Positions 10,726 through 20,725 of a stretch of DNA of 64,000 nt are shown piece after piece. The stretch's first letter is position 1. Every line of letters begins with the position of its first letter. A program made the position numbers and the translations under genes. The notes below the pieces were generated by a model. That model ran no database searches. It was not told the DNA's origin and was given only the letters and a program-made list of their open reading frames with translations. The stretch is taken from positions 115,718,228-115,782,227 of the forward strand of contig NC_080680.1 of NCBI RefSeq assembly GCF_030445035.2. Direction: 5' to 3'. Origin of the DNA: Dasypus novemcinctus (taxonomy: Eukaryota > Chordata > Mammalia > Cingulata > Dasypodidae).

Positions 10726-11137
10726 GGGAAGTGGACTTGGCCCACTGGTTAGGGCGTCCGTCTACCACATGGGAGGTTCGCGGTTCAAACCCCGGGCCTC
10801 CTTGACCCGTGTGCAGCTGGCCCATGTGTAGTGCTGATGTGAGCAAGGAGTGTTGTGCCACGCAGGGGTGTCCCCTGCGTAGGGGAGCCCCACGCAAAAG
10901 GAGTGCGCCCCATAGGGAGAGTTGCCTAGTATGAACGAAGGTGCAGCCTGCCCAGGAATGGCGCCGCACACATGGAGAGCTGACGCAACAAGATGATGCA
11001 ACAAAAAGAAACGCTGATAAGGATAGAAGCAGTCACAGAAGAATACAGTGAATGGACACAGAGAGCAGACAACTGGGGGGTGGGGAGGAGCAGGGATGGG
11101 GAGAGAAATAAATAAATAAATCTTTAAAAAAAAAAAA
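10726..11137 (+). mobile_element. DAS-type SINE, full length
   Basis: Armadillo tRNA-derived retroposon of the long type. The tRNA-like head has an A box (TTGGCCCACTGG, 10737-10748) and a B box (GGTTCAAACCC, 10782-10792), the pol III internal promoter. A body with the repeated 'gccacgcaggggtgtcccct' and 'ggagccccacgcaaaaggag' segments follows, then an AT-rich tail ending in poly-A. A 9-bp target-site duplication gaaaataaa flanks it (10717-10725 and 11138-11146), showing L1-type retroposition. The published family source is, as I recall, tRNA-Ala. It is not a functional tRNA gene. Confidence 0.95.
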
Positions 11138-11225
11138 GAAAATAAAAACCCTTAAAATTCAGCTTAAGAAAGAGAACTTATGGCCTGATCCCACTCAAAT
11201 AAGGCATTGTTTGCTTCAACAGCAA

Positions 11226-11315
11226 CATGGTTCATTAATTCAACAACTATTTAGATGACTACTATATGCCAGGCAGGGAGAAAGGTGCTAGGAAGAGGCG
11301 TTGTGGGATTAAATG
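11226..11315 (-). mobile_element. L2 LINE fragment, reverse
   Basis: 'tcattaattcaacaactatt' followed by 'actactatatgccaggcagg' and 'aaaggtgctaggaaga' is the reverse of the L2 3' end. Diverged L2 may extend further right, but I cannot place it. Confidence 0.65.
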
Positions 11316-11839
11316 GGACGCCATGTAAGAAAACACCCTGTACACTCTTGGTTACTGTCAGAAAGAACTAATAGCAGGAGGGTCTCAGAGCAGTAGAGGG
11401 GGCAGTCTGGAATAGGGAGATGATGGAAATAATGCCCTGGTCTGCCCTGAAAAGGGGTTTGAAATGGGATATGAGAATTGAGGGAATGGTTCCTATAATA
11501 GTGGGCAAATGCCTGCAGTGCCTTAGGAAGGGACATGAGCTCAGGGAGGTCTACACTGTAATGAGTGCTCAGTGGGATAGTATCCAAGAAGATGAACTTC
11601 CACCGTGCACAGTTTGGAAATATGTTTGCCAAGTGACCACCTGCCCTGACGAAGAGGACTTTAGGCTGACCATGGAGGGGACAGGAGGGGAGAGACGCCA
11701 GGGTAAAACTGTTAAACCAGTCACTAAGGAGTGGCGGAGAGAGAAGAAAAATAGTGTGGGGGTGGCCCTGTGAGTCACAAGAGAAATAATTGGGCAGGGA
11801 GTTGGAAACAACAAAGTCTTAGAGTTTCAGACGTCCATA
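11316..11839. other. Unassigned DNA, possibly eroded L2
   Basis: A 117-codon plus frame (11420-11773) has no domain; its purine-rich composition is like that of reverse L2 sequence. Confidence 0.4.
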
Positions 11840-12120
11840 TGCCATTGGGTTGTGCATAAGTTTAAAAAAATGTACAGCTGAAATTATAATAGAACTACTA
11901 GAAAAAAATTCAGAGCATAGGACTGCACAACACAAACAGTGAACCCTAGTATAAACTATGGACTATAGTTAAAAGTACAATTATAATAATATTTTTACAT
12001 AAACTTTAATGAAGTTACCACACTAATGTAGTGTTAATAATAGGGGAGAGTACATGGGAACTCTGAATTTTCTGCATGATTTTTCTGTAAACCTACAGCT
12101 TCTCTAATGAAAAAAACTTT
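11840..12120 (+). mobile_element. L1 3' UTR, armadillo-type
   Basis: The run 'gaaccctagtataaactatg', 'gactatagttaaaagtacaa', 'gttaccacactaatgtagtg', 'ttaataataggggagagtac' and 'gtaaacctacagcttctcta' is the L1 3' terminus that also appears in reverse at 21.8 kb. It is heavily 5'-truncated and followed by a short TA repeat (12121-12135). Confidence 0.75.
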
Positions 12121-12139
12121 CTATATATATATATATGAG

Positions 12140-12990
12140 ACAACCCAATTAAGAAATGGGCACAAGAGATCTCTCCAAAGATACATAAATGACAAATAAG
12201 CACAGGAAAAGATGCTTCATATCAATAGCCATCAGAGAAATGCTAATCAATGCCACAGGAAGATACCACTTCAATTCCACTTGGATGATCATAATCAAAG
12301 ACAGATAATAAGTGTTGGTGAGATGTAGAGAAATTGGAAACCTCATATACTGCCTGTGGCAATATAAACTTATGCATCCACTTTTTAAAACAGCCTGGCA
12401 GTTCCATAAAAAGTTAAATATAGTTATCATGTGATTCAGCAGTTTCACTCCTAGGCATATACCCAAGAGAAATGGAAACATACATTCATGCAAAAACTTG
12501 TAGATGAATAATTATTACGGCATTATTCCTAACATTCAAAACTGGAAACAACCCAACTGATGAAGGATAAACAAAATATGGCATATCCATACAATGGAAT
12601 ATTATTCAGCCATCAAAAGAATGAAGAGTTGAGAAGGTGCTATAATATGGATGAAACTTGAAAACATCATGCTATGTGAAAGACGCCAGACACAGAAGGA
12701 CACATATTGTATAATTCCACTTACATGAAAGGCCACAATAGGCAAAGCTATACAGAGAGAAGGAAGATCGGGGGGTACCCATGGCTGGGGATGAAGTGTT
12801 GGGAAGAAATGCAGAGTGACTGCTAATGGGTGCAGGGTTTCTTTTGGGTGTGATGAAAAGTTTCTAAAACCGTGGTGATGGTTGTAGCATTTCAAGACTA
12901 TACTAAAAACCATGGAACTGTATCCTTTAAATTTGTGAACTGTAAGGTATGTAGGTTATATCTCAATCAAGCTATTATATTAACAAAAAT
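12140..12990 (+). mobile_element. L1M LINE, ORF2 3' part and 3' UTR
   Basis: Blocks run in sense order: 'aagaaatgggcacaagagat', 'aatagccatcagagaaatgc', 'gtgattcagcagtttcactc', 'ctaggcatatacccaagaga', 'ccatacaatggaatattatt', 'gaaagacgccagacacagaa' and 'ccttta-aatttgtgaactg'. The ORF2-derived portion is riddled with stops and frameshifts, so it is dead. Confidence 0.85.
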
Positions 12991-13189
12991 TATAACAGAG
13001 GGCAGTAAATGCAACCTCTGAAGCTCCACTGAGCTGTGGTAGGATGGGAATCAACCCACTGTCAGCCTATTGAGGCAGTTAAGAAAGCTTTTTGAGCACA
13101 GGGTACTTTTATAAAATAGAAAAAATAGCTATAAACCCTTGTAAATTCTTGATCTTCCCTCCGCTCCCTCCCATCTCAGTCAATGCACT

Positions 13190-13895
13190 GTAATCTGTCC
13201 ATTTTTGCAAGCCTGGGAACCCAGCACTCTCCAAATCTTAATTGCACCTCATAACTCTTTAAGGCACCCAGCCATCTCTCTGCTTCTCTCCTCTCACCAC
13301 TTTATTACACAACCGTCATCTCTCGGCCTATTTCAGCTGTTCCCTACTGGGTCTCCCCAATTCCACTTTTACTCCACTCATCCATTCCTCACAAGGCAGC
13401 CAGGGCCATTATTTTGTAACAAAATCTATTCCTGTCATCTCCTGGGTAAAGTCCATCCACTGTGTTCCCATCACTCAGGGAAACAATGCTGACAGCCCAC
13501 CACGCCTTAAGTACTGCAAGCTCCTACTTGCCTTAAGGCCTTTGCCCTCAGATATCAATATCGTTTGCCTAAACCATGTTCCTCCCCTTTTCCTTGCCTG
13601 GTTAATTCCTATTTCTCCTTCAGATGTCAGTGCACCTGTTTATTTTCTTTGAGAAAAGCCTCCCTGACCACGTCAAGGGAGTTCAAGTATGCACACTCGT
13701 GGCACAATCTGCTTTTCTTCATCACAGTTTGAAATTCATTATTTGCGAAATTATGTCCTTAATGAAGCTCTTATCCATTAGCCTATAAACTCCATGAAGG
13801 CAGGGACCACATCTATTTTGCTTACTTTTAGAGCCCTAAGACGTAGCAAAATGCTGGGCAAATAGTGAAAACCTCACCAACTATTTGTTAAACAA
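13190..13895 (+). mobile_element. L2 LINE, 3' end
   Basis: Sense L2 order: a 'ccgtcatctctcggcctatt' block, 'gcagccagggccattat', 'ccttaaggcctttgccctca', a degraded 'tccttcagatgtcag', 'aaaagcctccctgaccacgt', 'tataaactccatgaaggcag' and an end near 'ctatttgttaaa'. It covers the last several hundred bases of the element without open coding capacity. Confidence 0.85.
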
Positions 13896-14475
13896 ATCAT
13901 TGATCATCTATATCTGTTTCGAACACCAGACTAAAAATCCCACTCTCTATTCTGGAAAACATCAACCTTATACAAGAGCAGAGAGAGTAGTATAATGGAC
14001 ATTTAATTTGGGTGTTTGAGGTCAACGGTGAAATCATTTTTTAAAAAACTGACTTCAGATTTCACAACTGACATCATAAGAATAAAATGATTTACACTTA
14101 AATATCCTGTGAAAGCATTCAGGTTATTCTGAATGATAATTCTTTCTTTAAAAAAAGCCCATAATTTGGGCCTTCGCAGTTTGGACTTTTCATCCTGAAA
14201 GGCTTCTGGTCCGCTTTCGCGGCGGCCTGAGGTCAGGGGAGCCGCCAGGCACATGGCAATGGCCTCTGGGCGCTGTCATTCGGAGCTCGGAATGCACTGG
14301 TCCCCTCAGGAGCATGTGAAACAAGCATGAAAACCCTAATTCATCTCAGTGACCATTCACCCTTACACTTCAGCACTTTCAGACAAAAGCCAAGAACAAT
14401 TAGCCACTGTGAGCTATGGGGGGAAAAAAAGCCTTGAAAACAGAATGACTAAGATTTTTATCCAGAGAACTACTC
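13896..14475. other. Non-repeat DNA with a palindrome-rich, CpG-containing core
   Basis: No repeat is recognised. Within it, 14110-14310 changes from AT-rich to CpG-containing and has two perfect short inverted repeats (ATTCAG-6-CTGAAT at 14117-14134; GCCCA-TAATT-TGGGC at 14157-14171). Possible cis-regulatory element; inference only. Confidence 0.35.
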
Positions 14476-14479
14476 AGAG

Positions 14480-14780
14480 TTCCTTGAATGTGTCAGGCTG
14501 CTTCCCACCCCCCAAACCTCCCCAGGCCGCTGCACTTGCTGTTCCTCTGTCGGCAGCAGGCCCCGTCTTGATCTGGGGAACTCCCACTTGTCTTTCAGAT
14601 CTCAATTCAAGAGACCCCCGGCTCTGGGAGGTCATGGCCAACTCCCCACCCCCAACCCAGGACCTTCTCTGTGCTCTGCTATTATCCTTCACTAACCTCT
14701 GACCCGGTACTTGATTTATTTGTCTGTTTTTCCAACTGTAAACTATGTGGGGCAAGAATCATTGAACTGTTCAGTGGGGC
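14480..14780 (+). mobile_element. L2 LINE fragment
   Basis: 'ccgctgcacttgctgttcct', 'gtctttcagatctcaattca', 'ctctgggaggtcatggccaa' and 'aactgtaaactatgtggggc' are the consecutive L2 3' boxes (cacttgctgttcc, tcaggtctcagctcaaat, gaggccttccctgacc, gtaagctccatgagggca). Confidence 0.75.
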
Positions 14781-14784
14781 ATTC

Positions 14785-15035
14785 TAATGCAGGAATTAAG
14801 GAACAATGAGTAAGCTTTGTACTTTGCCTTGGAGATTGGGTTCAAATTCTGGTCCCTGCACAGACTGGCTGCGACCTTTGGGCATCTCCCCGAATGTGAG
14901 CCTCCATTCCATCACATTTAAAATTTAAGTGAAGCTACTAAAACCTCTATCACAAGGTGATCGTGAGAAATGACGAGTATGACTCATTTAGCAGAGTGAG
15001 TAGCTAGCACATGGGTAACACTCAGTGGAGACGTG
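14785..15035 (+). mobile_element. MIR SINE, near full length
   Basis: tRNA-like 5' part 'ttggagattgggttcaaatt' and 'ctggtccctgcacagactgg', core 'gcgacctttgggcatctccc' and 'gagcctccattccatcacat', and 3' part 'atcacaaggtgatcgtgaga' and 'agctagcacatgggtaacac'. Confidence 0.75.
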
Positions 15036-15390
15036 AAGAAAGAAAGAAGGGTGAAAGAAAAAAAAGACAGGAAAAAGAATAGGCAGGAGAGGGAGGGAGA
15101 GGAGGAGTGACTGCTGAGGCAAAAAGCAAAGGGATGAAAAAATCACAAATGAAGAGTCTAATACTGAGATGGTTCTTCTCTATTTAGCTATGGCCAAAGG
15201 AGAGGTAGCTTAACATTCTGAAGCTAAATTCACAGGCACCCAGTCTTTTATGGAGAAAAACTTGTTTTTCAATTCCTTTTAAGCCTTTGCCCTGAGGGGA
15301 TGCACTGATCTGCCTTTTCCATTTCCCACACAGACTTGTGTGCTTTTCACCTGCCGCTGTTCTGGATCTTTGGGCTCATCCATTGTTGAT
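15036..15390. other. Purine-rich then unassigned DNA
   Basis: 15040-15110 is a GA-rich low-complexity tract (aaagaaagaagg, ggagagggagggagaggagg). The rest carries no recognised element. Confidence 0.5.
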
Positions 15391-15394
15391 AGAC

Positions 15395-15770
15395 CTCATG
15401 TCCTTCATCAATTTGAAAATTATATTTACTGGACACCTACTAATGCAAAGCGCTATAACCAATGCCAATATGACATGAGGAGGACTTTTCAACTCTGCCT
15501 TCCCATCACCCAAGAGTTGGCAGGATTTAGCAAGGACAAGGCAGCAGGTGTGCCAAGAAGCTTGATACAAGGAGCTCATGCCCTTGGGCATCTCAGTGCT
15601 GGATGGGGCCTCCAAATGCTCTAATTCAACTGTGAGCACCCACTGTGTGTCTGGCACTGTAGTAAGACACTGCAGGAGACACCAAGGCTCCTGTCCTCGA
15701 GGAGCTGATCATCTAGTAGAGAAACTGGAATGAGACAAGTACAAGCTAAAGGAAATGTCACAAGGAAACA
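15395..15770 (-). mobile_element. L2 LINE fragments, reverse
   Basis: Two reverse L2 starts lie here: near 15410 (a 'tttactggacacctactaat' start) and near 15630 ('gagcacccactgtgtgtctg' followed by 'gcactgtagtaagacac'). The second continues into 'cctgtcctcgaggagctgat' and 'catctagtagagaaac', the reverse of the L2 'ctagaatgtaagctcc...' box. Confidence 0.6.
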
Positions 15771-15839
15771 GAGGGAATGTGCATGAGGTTTCAAAGGAAG
15801 GAAAGGGTATATCAGGTTGGAGATATTAGGAAGGCTTTC

Positions 15840-17200
15840 TCCATTCATTTGCTCAATAAAGTTTTATTTGGCACCTACTATATGCCAGGCACTGAGCAAG
15901 CTCTTAGGAACTGTAACAGTTTGATATAATTGTTGAATTCAAAAAAGAAATATTGGATTATGCTTATAATCTAATCTATACCTAGGCATGACTGAGTTAT
16001 AATTAGGGTGTTGAGATAAAAGAAACGCCAAAGAACAGAGTTGAGGGCTTTTAATGTTGGAGTTTTGACTTTGGAATTCGATGCTGAAGACTTAAACTGG
16101 AGCGCTGGGAAGTCAGCACGCAGAGGAAAGAGAAGCCAGCCACCAGAAGGAGGGAACCTTGAAGCCAGAGATAAGCAAGCCCTAGGAACGTAGGAACCCA
16201 GGAAACCTGAACCTTCGCAGATGTCAGCAGGTATCTTGCTCCAGATAGACTTTGGTGAGGGAAGTAACTTATGCTTTATGGCCTAGTATCTGCAAGCTCC
16301 TACCCCAAATAAATACCCTTTATAAAAACCAACCAATTTCTGGTATTTTACATCAACACCTCTTTGGCTGACTAATACAGGAACAAAAAATAAATGAGTC
16401 AATATTCCTAATTCCAAAGACTTCACAATAAAATGGGAGGGACATACGTGCAAACAAACTATATCATTCATTCATTTATTCAACATTTATCGAGCGTCTA
16501 TTAAGTCCCTGGTCTAGCTCAGGAGACAGGGTATACACACACAAAAAATATCCATATGGTGGGTTAGCTGCTATGAGAGGTATGTGAAAAGCATCGCAAA
16601 GTCACAAGGTAGACGGTGAAAGGCCAACTCACTCTCTCTGCGGTCAGGGAGGGCTTAGGAGGAGAACACAATGGAGCAGGTGTTAGAGGATGAAAGGACT
16701 TTTCCAGGAAATCATAGAGAGGTGGAAAGAAGAGTATTCCAGGCCGAAGGGAAAGGTATTTTTGTAGCATGAAGAGATTTAAAGAAAAAAAGGGACATCG
16801 AGGCAGGTGGTGTAATATGACTGGGAGGAAGGGCAAGAGATGTGCTGGAGATAGAGGCCGATGGTCAAGGGCTGTAAACGGCGCAGCTGAGAAGAGTGGC
16901 ACATCAAGGTGCGCGGACTCCGCAGGGGCGAGGAGGACATGGTCAGGGAAGGAGCCAGGGTGGAACAGGAGTCCGAGAGTCTGCACTGACGTGTAGGAGT
17001 TCATCAGGGATGAGAAAGATAAAAGCATTCAACGAGGAAGGAACTGCATTCCTCAGGCGGGTGTCCCCTTTCCCCCAATTTTGATAGGTGCCAATAATGG
17101 AGGGAAGGAATTCCAGAAAGAGCAAGCAGCTCGAGTGAAGACACAGAGGCGATAGTTCAGGTATAATCAGGAAAGTGAAAGCCCACGAAGTAGCTTTGGC
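15840..17200 (-). mobile_element. L2 LINEs, reverse, one split by a solo LTR
   Basis: At 15840-15911 a reverse L2 starts ('catttgctcaataaagtttt', 'acctactatatgccaggcac') and resumes after the LTR at 16380 with 'caatattcctaattccaaag' and 'acttcacaataaaatgggag'. A second reverse L2 starts at 16468 ('ttcatttattcaacatttat') and runs through 'cagggagggcttaggaggag', 'agagtattccaggccgaagg' and similar blocks. A further piece at 17090-17200 has 'gaattccagaaagagcaagc'. A 154-codon minus frame at 16564-17028 lies in L2 sense orientation but is not a recognisable reverse transcriptase. Confidence 0.75.
15912..16379 (+). mobile_element. Solo LTR, armadillo-lineage ERVL/MaLR type, copy 1
   Basis: It begins tgtaacagtttgatataatt and ends ggctgactaataca, giving TG...CA termini. 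A perfect 5-bp target-site duplication ggaac (15907-15911 and 16380-16384) flanks it, as expected for ERVL-class insertion. The 3' part has 'ccccaaataaatacccttta' followed by 'taaaa', that is, an AATAAA polyadenylation signal. No gag, pol or env sequence is present, so recombination between LTRs has removed the interior. The target was an older reverse L2. Confidence 0.9.
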
Positions 17201-18655
17201 TGAATCTCTGACCTCAGTGGACTCTGCGCCCGGCTGTGACTCAGGCGACCCGTTGTACCAATGAACACGGTGGAGGGGTGGGGAGGGGGGTGTCTCCACT
17301 GCCTCTTTCTCTTCTTCCAGGGCAGAGGTGGGTCCCAAGCAGGCAGAGTTTTCTGAATTTAGGAGACCAAGCTTGTTTTTAAGACCGCCAGGGCCACCTG
17401 GCTGCTCCACGAGGGCTCTGTGGAGAGAAGGGCCCTGAGGCTCCCAGGGCAAGCTCCTCCTTCCAGGCTGACCCAAACCAAGGCCTCCTGACTAGGGAGG
17501 CCAAAAAGGAACATCCTGTTTTCTGGAACCAGCCGAGAAGACCGGAAGACAGATGGTTGGAGATTGTTTATTGATAAGGCTGCCCCGGACAGCATGGCTT
17601 GATTTGCAGCCAAATGGGTTTCCTAAAATGTCGCTTCTGATCTTAGCTTACTGGACACCCCTGTTCAGGGCAAAGCTTGCTTGGCCACATTCACACAGGG
17701 TAGAGCAGGTGCAAATGTCCTGGCAGAGGCAAATTCCCCAGTCAGGTAAGTACCCACCCCCTCCCCCGGCCTGGGGAGAAGTCAGAGTTGTGGAAATTCC
17801 CTTCTCTCTGTAGATAACTATGACCCCTTATCACCACCCCTACAACCCAGACTTTACCTTCTTTCCCTTGTAGGATTTCGTTTTCTCCCACCTGACTGTG
17901 CACTTAGTCATTTCCTACCTTAAGTGGAGAACCTTTTTCTCAAGCCTGCAAACTCCTGAAGGTCACAGAGAAGGAAAGAAGGGAAGGGGGGAGGGAAAAG
18001 GAGGGAGGGCAGCAGGGTGGTCCTCCGGTCTGTGGAAATCCTCAAGGACTGGTTCAGTGGCCTCTCCCTGACTGCAGGCAGCCCCCAGGCTCTCCCCGTG
18101 GTGGAGTCTTCAGCTACAGGCTCTGACCAGCCCCCAGGACCAGAGCTGCTACTGGCCTGGCCTCAGGTCACCCCACATCCTGGTTCCTAGACTAGCGCAG
18201 TCTGGGGCTCAGTCCCAGGCAAATAATTCTCTTGCTTGAATTCCATTACTCCTGGAGGTAGAATCCACTACCAGAACCTTCTCTCTTAAGGCGGAATCCC
18301 TTTCTTCTGGGCCCCTGTGTTGCCTGCCCCTGGTGCTTGAGGCTCCAACACCCTCTTCTCTCCTCCAAGCTTCCGCTTCCCTAGCCACTTGCACTATTCT
18401 GAGCAAGCCTCGCTGGCCTTTGAGCCTCTCCGATTTGGCCTGTCTGATGTCACCCGGTTTCTGGTTCTGACACCAGGAGGCTGGCTTCTATGAACAAGTG
18501 TGCCAGCGCTGACACCCATCCAAGTTAGGGCTGCCATGTGAAGGGGTCACCTGGGAAGGCTGCATTACATGCCGAGTCCCGGATGCTGTGATTGTTCAAG
18601 CACATTTCTGGAATTCCTCTGTTGGAGTTTCATGGAGTCACAGAGCAAGACAGGA
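17201..18655. other. Moderately GC-rich non-repeat DNA
   Basis: Includes G-rich 17274-17291 and a purine tract near 17968-18010. It carries the candidate exon listed separately. No protein domain is visible in any frame. Confidence 0.45.
17321..17745 (+). other. Candidate non-coding exon bounded by strong splice sites
   Basis: A textbook acceptor (long pyrimidine tract, ...ctcttcttccag) ends at 17320, and a perfect-consensus donor CAG|GTAAGT begins at 17746. The 425-base interval has no frame open throughout, so it would be a non-coding or UTR exon. Strong isolated splice-site pairs occur by chance in 64 kb and no partner exon is identified. Pure inference from motifs. Confidence 0.25.
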
Positions 18656-18659
18656 CCCC

Positions 18660-18775
18660 CAGCTCTACCCTCCATTTTGCATGTGGAGACACTGAAGCTC
18701 CGGGACCCACCGAAACCACACACCAAATGACCAGCGGAGTTGAAACCTGCCCTCTGCAACCTTAAGACGTGACTC
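18660..18775 (-). mobile_element. MIR SINE fragment, reverse
   Basis: 'ccattttgcatgtggagaca' followed by 'ctgaagctccgggacccacc', then 'accaaatgaccagcggagtt' and 'gaaacctgccctctgcaac', corresponds to the reverse MIR core and tRNA-like part. Confidence 0.6.
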
Positions 18776-18821
18776 TCCTTCACAGCCAGTTTTCAAGCCA
18801 CAGAAGTGATCTCATGACTCT

Positions 18822-18945
18822 ACAGCAGTGGCTGTTAATCTTTTTGGAATCATGGAGTCCTTGGCGAATCTGATTAGAGCGAAGGGCATAATCCCTCAGG
18901 AAAATGCACAGACACTCAAAACTTCCACGCAGGGTGCAAACCTCT
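18822..18945 (+). mobile_element. hAT-type MER DNA-transposon end
   Basis: 'cagcagtggctgttaatctt' and 'tttggaatcatggagtcctt', followed by an 'aatctgat' block and 'cctcaggaaaatgcacagac', follows a mammalian non-autonomous hAT 5' end (cagtggttctcaac..., tttttgg, atggacccctttgagaatct, gaaaaatgcacat). Family name not assigned. Confidence 0.55.
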
Positions 18946-19331
18946 GCCCTATGTACAGAGACAAACACCTATTCCCAAATTTCAACAACATCGATGCAGC
19001 ACGCTTGCCTTCTTGTCCTGCTGACCTGCATCCAAATGACTTCTGGCTATTCCCAAATACCAAATCCCTAAAGGAACGAGATGTTCCCGTGCTGAGGAGG
19101 TTTAAAAGAATGTGCTGCAAGCTGAAGAAGGCATTTACACAAAGAGCATTCCAAAGACGTTTGAGGAAAGCCAAGGACCCTGGAAAGTGCAGCTCTCCAG
19201 AGGACCACCTGGAAGAGGGGAACAGGCATACCTGCCTGCCCTGGTCGGCGCTTAAAGCATCAGCTCTTTGTCCTCTCAGGCACAGCTCACATGGAGGCTT
19301 TGGTGCCAAAAGCTCCTATATGTCAATGTGA
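18828..19331 (+). pseudogene. Transposase-remnant open frame (mariner C-terminal domain plus hAT end)
   Basis: An uninterrupted 167-codon frame. Residues 1-40 are translated from the hAT-like end and have no protein relative. Residues 60-79 (LPSCPADLHPNDFWLFPNTK) match the mariner-family signature 'PYSPDLAPSDYHLFPKLK'; Asp71 aligns with the third catalytic aspartate of the DDD triad. Residues 105-132 (FQRRLRK then a C...HLEEGN run) match the C-terminal 'FQ.CF..W..RW..C....GDYFEG' segment. The first two catalytic aspartates and the DNA-binding domain are absent, so it cannot be an active transposase. Most likely a juxtaposition of two fossils open by chance; a domesticated exon cannot be excluded. 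No start-site context or splice sites support translation. Confidence 0.55.
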
Positions 19332-19409
19332 TAAGGATAATTCCAGAGCTGAGCAGGGGCTTCAATACTGCCTTCTCCATGCAGTCTTACTGCACCTCTC
19401 CAGGCAGTT

Positions 19410-19800
19410 GTGTGCTTCTCCCTTCCTGTTCCCAAGCTTTGTATAAACCTGTATCTCTATTTCATCTCTGTCGCTCCCAACAGACTTAGGTACAGACCTG
19501 AAGGGCAGAGACTGGGTCCACACATTCCATCATTTGTTATGTTTGGCCTTAATATATTAAGAGGCCACCACCTGCCAAACCCTGTTAGGCAGTGTTCACA
19601 GACACAAGGGTGAACAAGATAGTGCTCTGGCCTCCCGAGAAAGGTCGTCAGACACAGAATCACACGGCACAGTGTGACCAAAGCTATCGTGGGGCTCTTT
19701 GGAGAAGGGGGCCACCCTTTACGCTCAGATCTGATATCCGTCTTTCCAAGGCCCAGCACCTAGTACCAGCTCCTAATCAAGACATTTCTGGACGTAGAAT
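19410..19800. mobile_element. L2 LINE fragments, both orientations
   Basis: 19410-19545 has sense L2-like sequence ('tctgtcgctcccaacagact', 'cctgaagggcagagactggg'). 19570-19760 has reverse sequence ('aaccctgttaggcagtgttc', 'gggtgaacaagatagtgctc'). Both are short and diverged. Confidence 0.5.
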
Positions 19801-19939
19801 CCTCAGGGCTTGCTAAAGAGGCCACTGGCTACAGGGCAAGTGGTCGCTAACTTGGAGTGGCTGTGGCCCAAACAAGGCCTGACCATTGGAAAGCCACTTA
19901 GCATCAGGCCCGGCTGGTTGCCTCTTTTAGCTCTTTCTG

Positions 19940-20115
19940 TGGCACCGGCGAAGTGGTGGAAAAAGCACTGGGCTTGGGATCTCCTGTGGGCTGTGGCCCT
20001 GGGATGCTGCCAGCGACCACTTGCCCTTTCGTATAATGACGCCATCTCCCAGGACAGAGGCAGCCATGAAAGCTGCAGGTAAACGGAAGGGCTCGCTCCC
20101 CTCCAGCCACCTCAT
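19940..20115 (+). mobile_element. MIR SINE, degraded
   Basis: 'gtggtggaaaaagcactggg' followed by 'cttgggatctcctgtggg' is the MIR 5' region. A later 'gcgaccacttgccctttcg' fits the 'gtgaccttgggcaagt' core, and 'cacctcatctgtctcc' fits the 3' core. A donor-like GCAG|GTAAAC at 20078 falls inside it. Confidence 0.5.
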
Positions 20116-20510
20116 CTGTCTCCTAGCTCGTCCCAGCTCTAGCTGACTTGGGGGCAATACCGGGCAGGGCCTGTGTCTCAAGCCTTTTGCTGCCTCCCAT
20201 GACCTGGATTTGGCAGGGAGGGGGCGGCTTAAATTCCAGGCGGGCTGAAAGGCCTTGGCAGAGAAGCTCCAGCGGATTTCACAACACAGCGGGGAATCGG
20301 TTTCCCACGGAGGGGCAGTGGGCGGTCAAAGCTGCGACTCTGCACCCAGGCAAAGGGGAGGAGGTGGGAGGGTGCCGCGAGGCAGGATGGGGGAGGACAC
20401 CCCCCGCCCCATGACCCCGCTAACCAGCGCACCCCACGAGGGAGCTCGCGGACATCACCGCCCTCCAACCCCGGCGTGGACGGGAGAGGGGGCGGGGACG
20501 CCCGGCACCC

Positions 20511-20520
20511 GCGCATGCGC
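20511..20520. promoter_or_regulatory. NRF1-binding palindrome
   Basis: gcgcatgcgc is the exact NRF1 consensus palindrome, inside CpG island 2. Occupancy is inferred. Confidence 0.75.
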
Positions 20521-20711
20521 ACCGCTAGGCCAGCCGCCAAGCATTTGCTAAATCCTCATCAAAAGCCTCCACCGGCACGATTAAGGGCGACTCCTCAATC
20601 TTTTATCCCCGGTTGTAAACCATGTTCAAGACACGGCAGCTCCCGAGTGGGCAGGAAATCGGGAGGCGGTGAGGATTGGAGGAAGCGAGTCGATAAGTGC
20701 TCCGGTCCAGA

Positions 20712-20725
20712 ACTACAACTCCCAG
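20712..20725 (+). promoter_or_regulatory. ZNF143-type (SBS) element
   Basis: actacaactcccag matches the conserved core ACTAYRNNNCCCR bound by ZNF143/THAP11, although the 3' GCATGC extension is replaced by gggac. Confidence 0.7.

Noticed and set aside
10737-10800. tRNA gene suggested by A and B boxes
   Set aside because: It is the head of a DAS-SINE with a SINE body, poly-A tail and target-site duplication. Similar heads recur throughout the window and cannot be assumed to fold as cloverleaves.
16564-17028. 154-codon minus frame in L2 sense orientation as a coding LINE remnant
   Set aside because: The translation lacks reverse-transcriptase motifs; the region matches L2 only as degraded nucleotide sequence.
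20041-20080. Possible coding first exon with ATG in good context (ccATGaaagctgcag) followed by a donor GTAAAC
   Set aside because: It lies within a degraded MIR, the reading is only a few codons, and no downstream partner exon or conservation can be shown.
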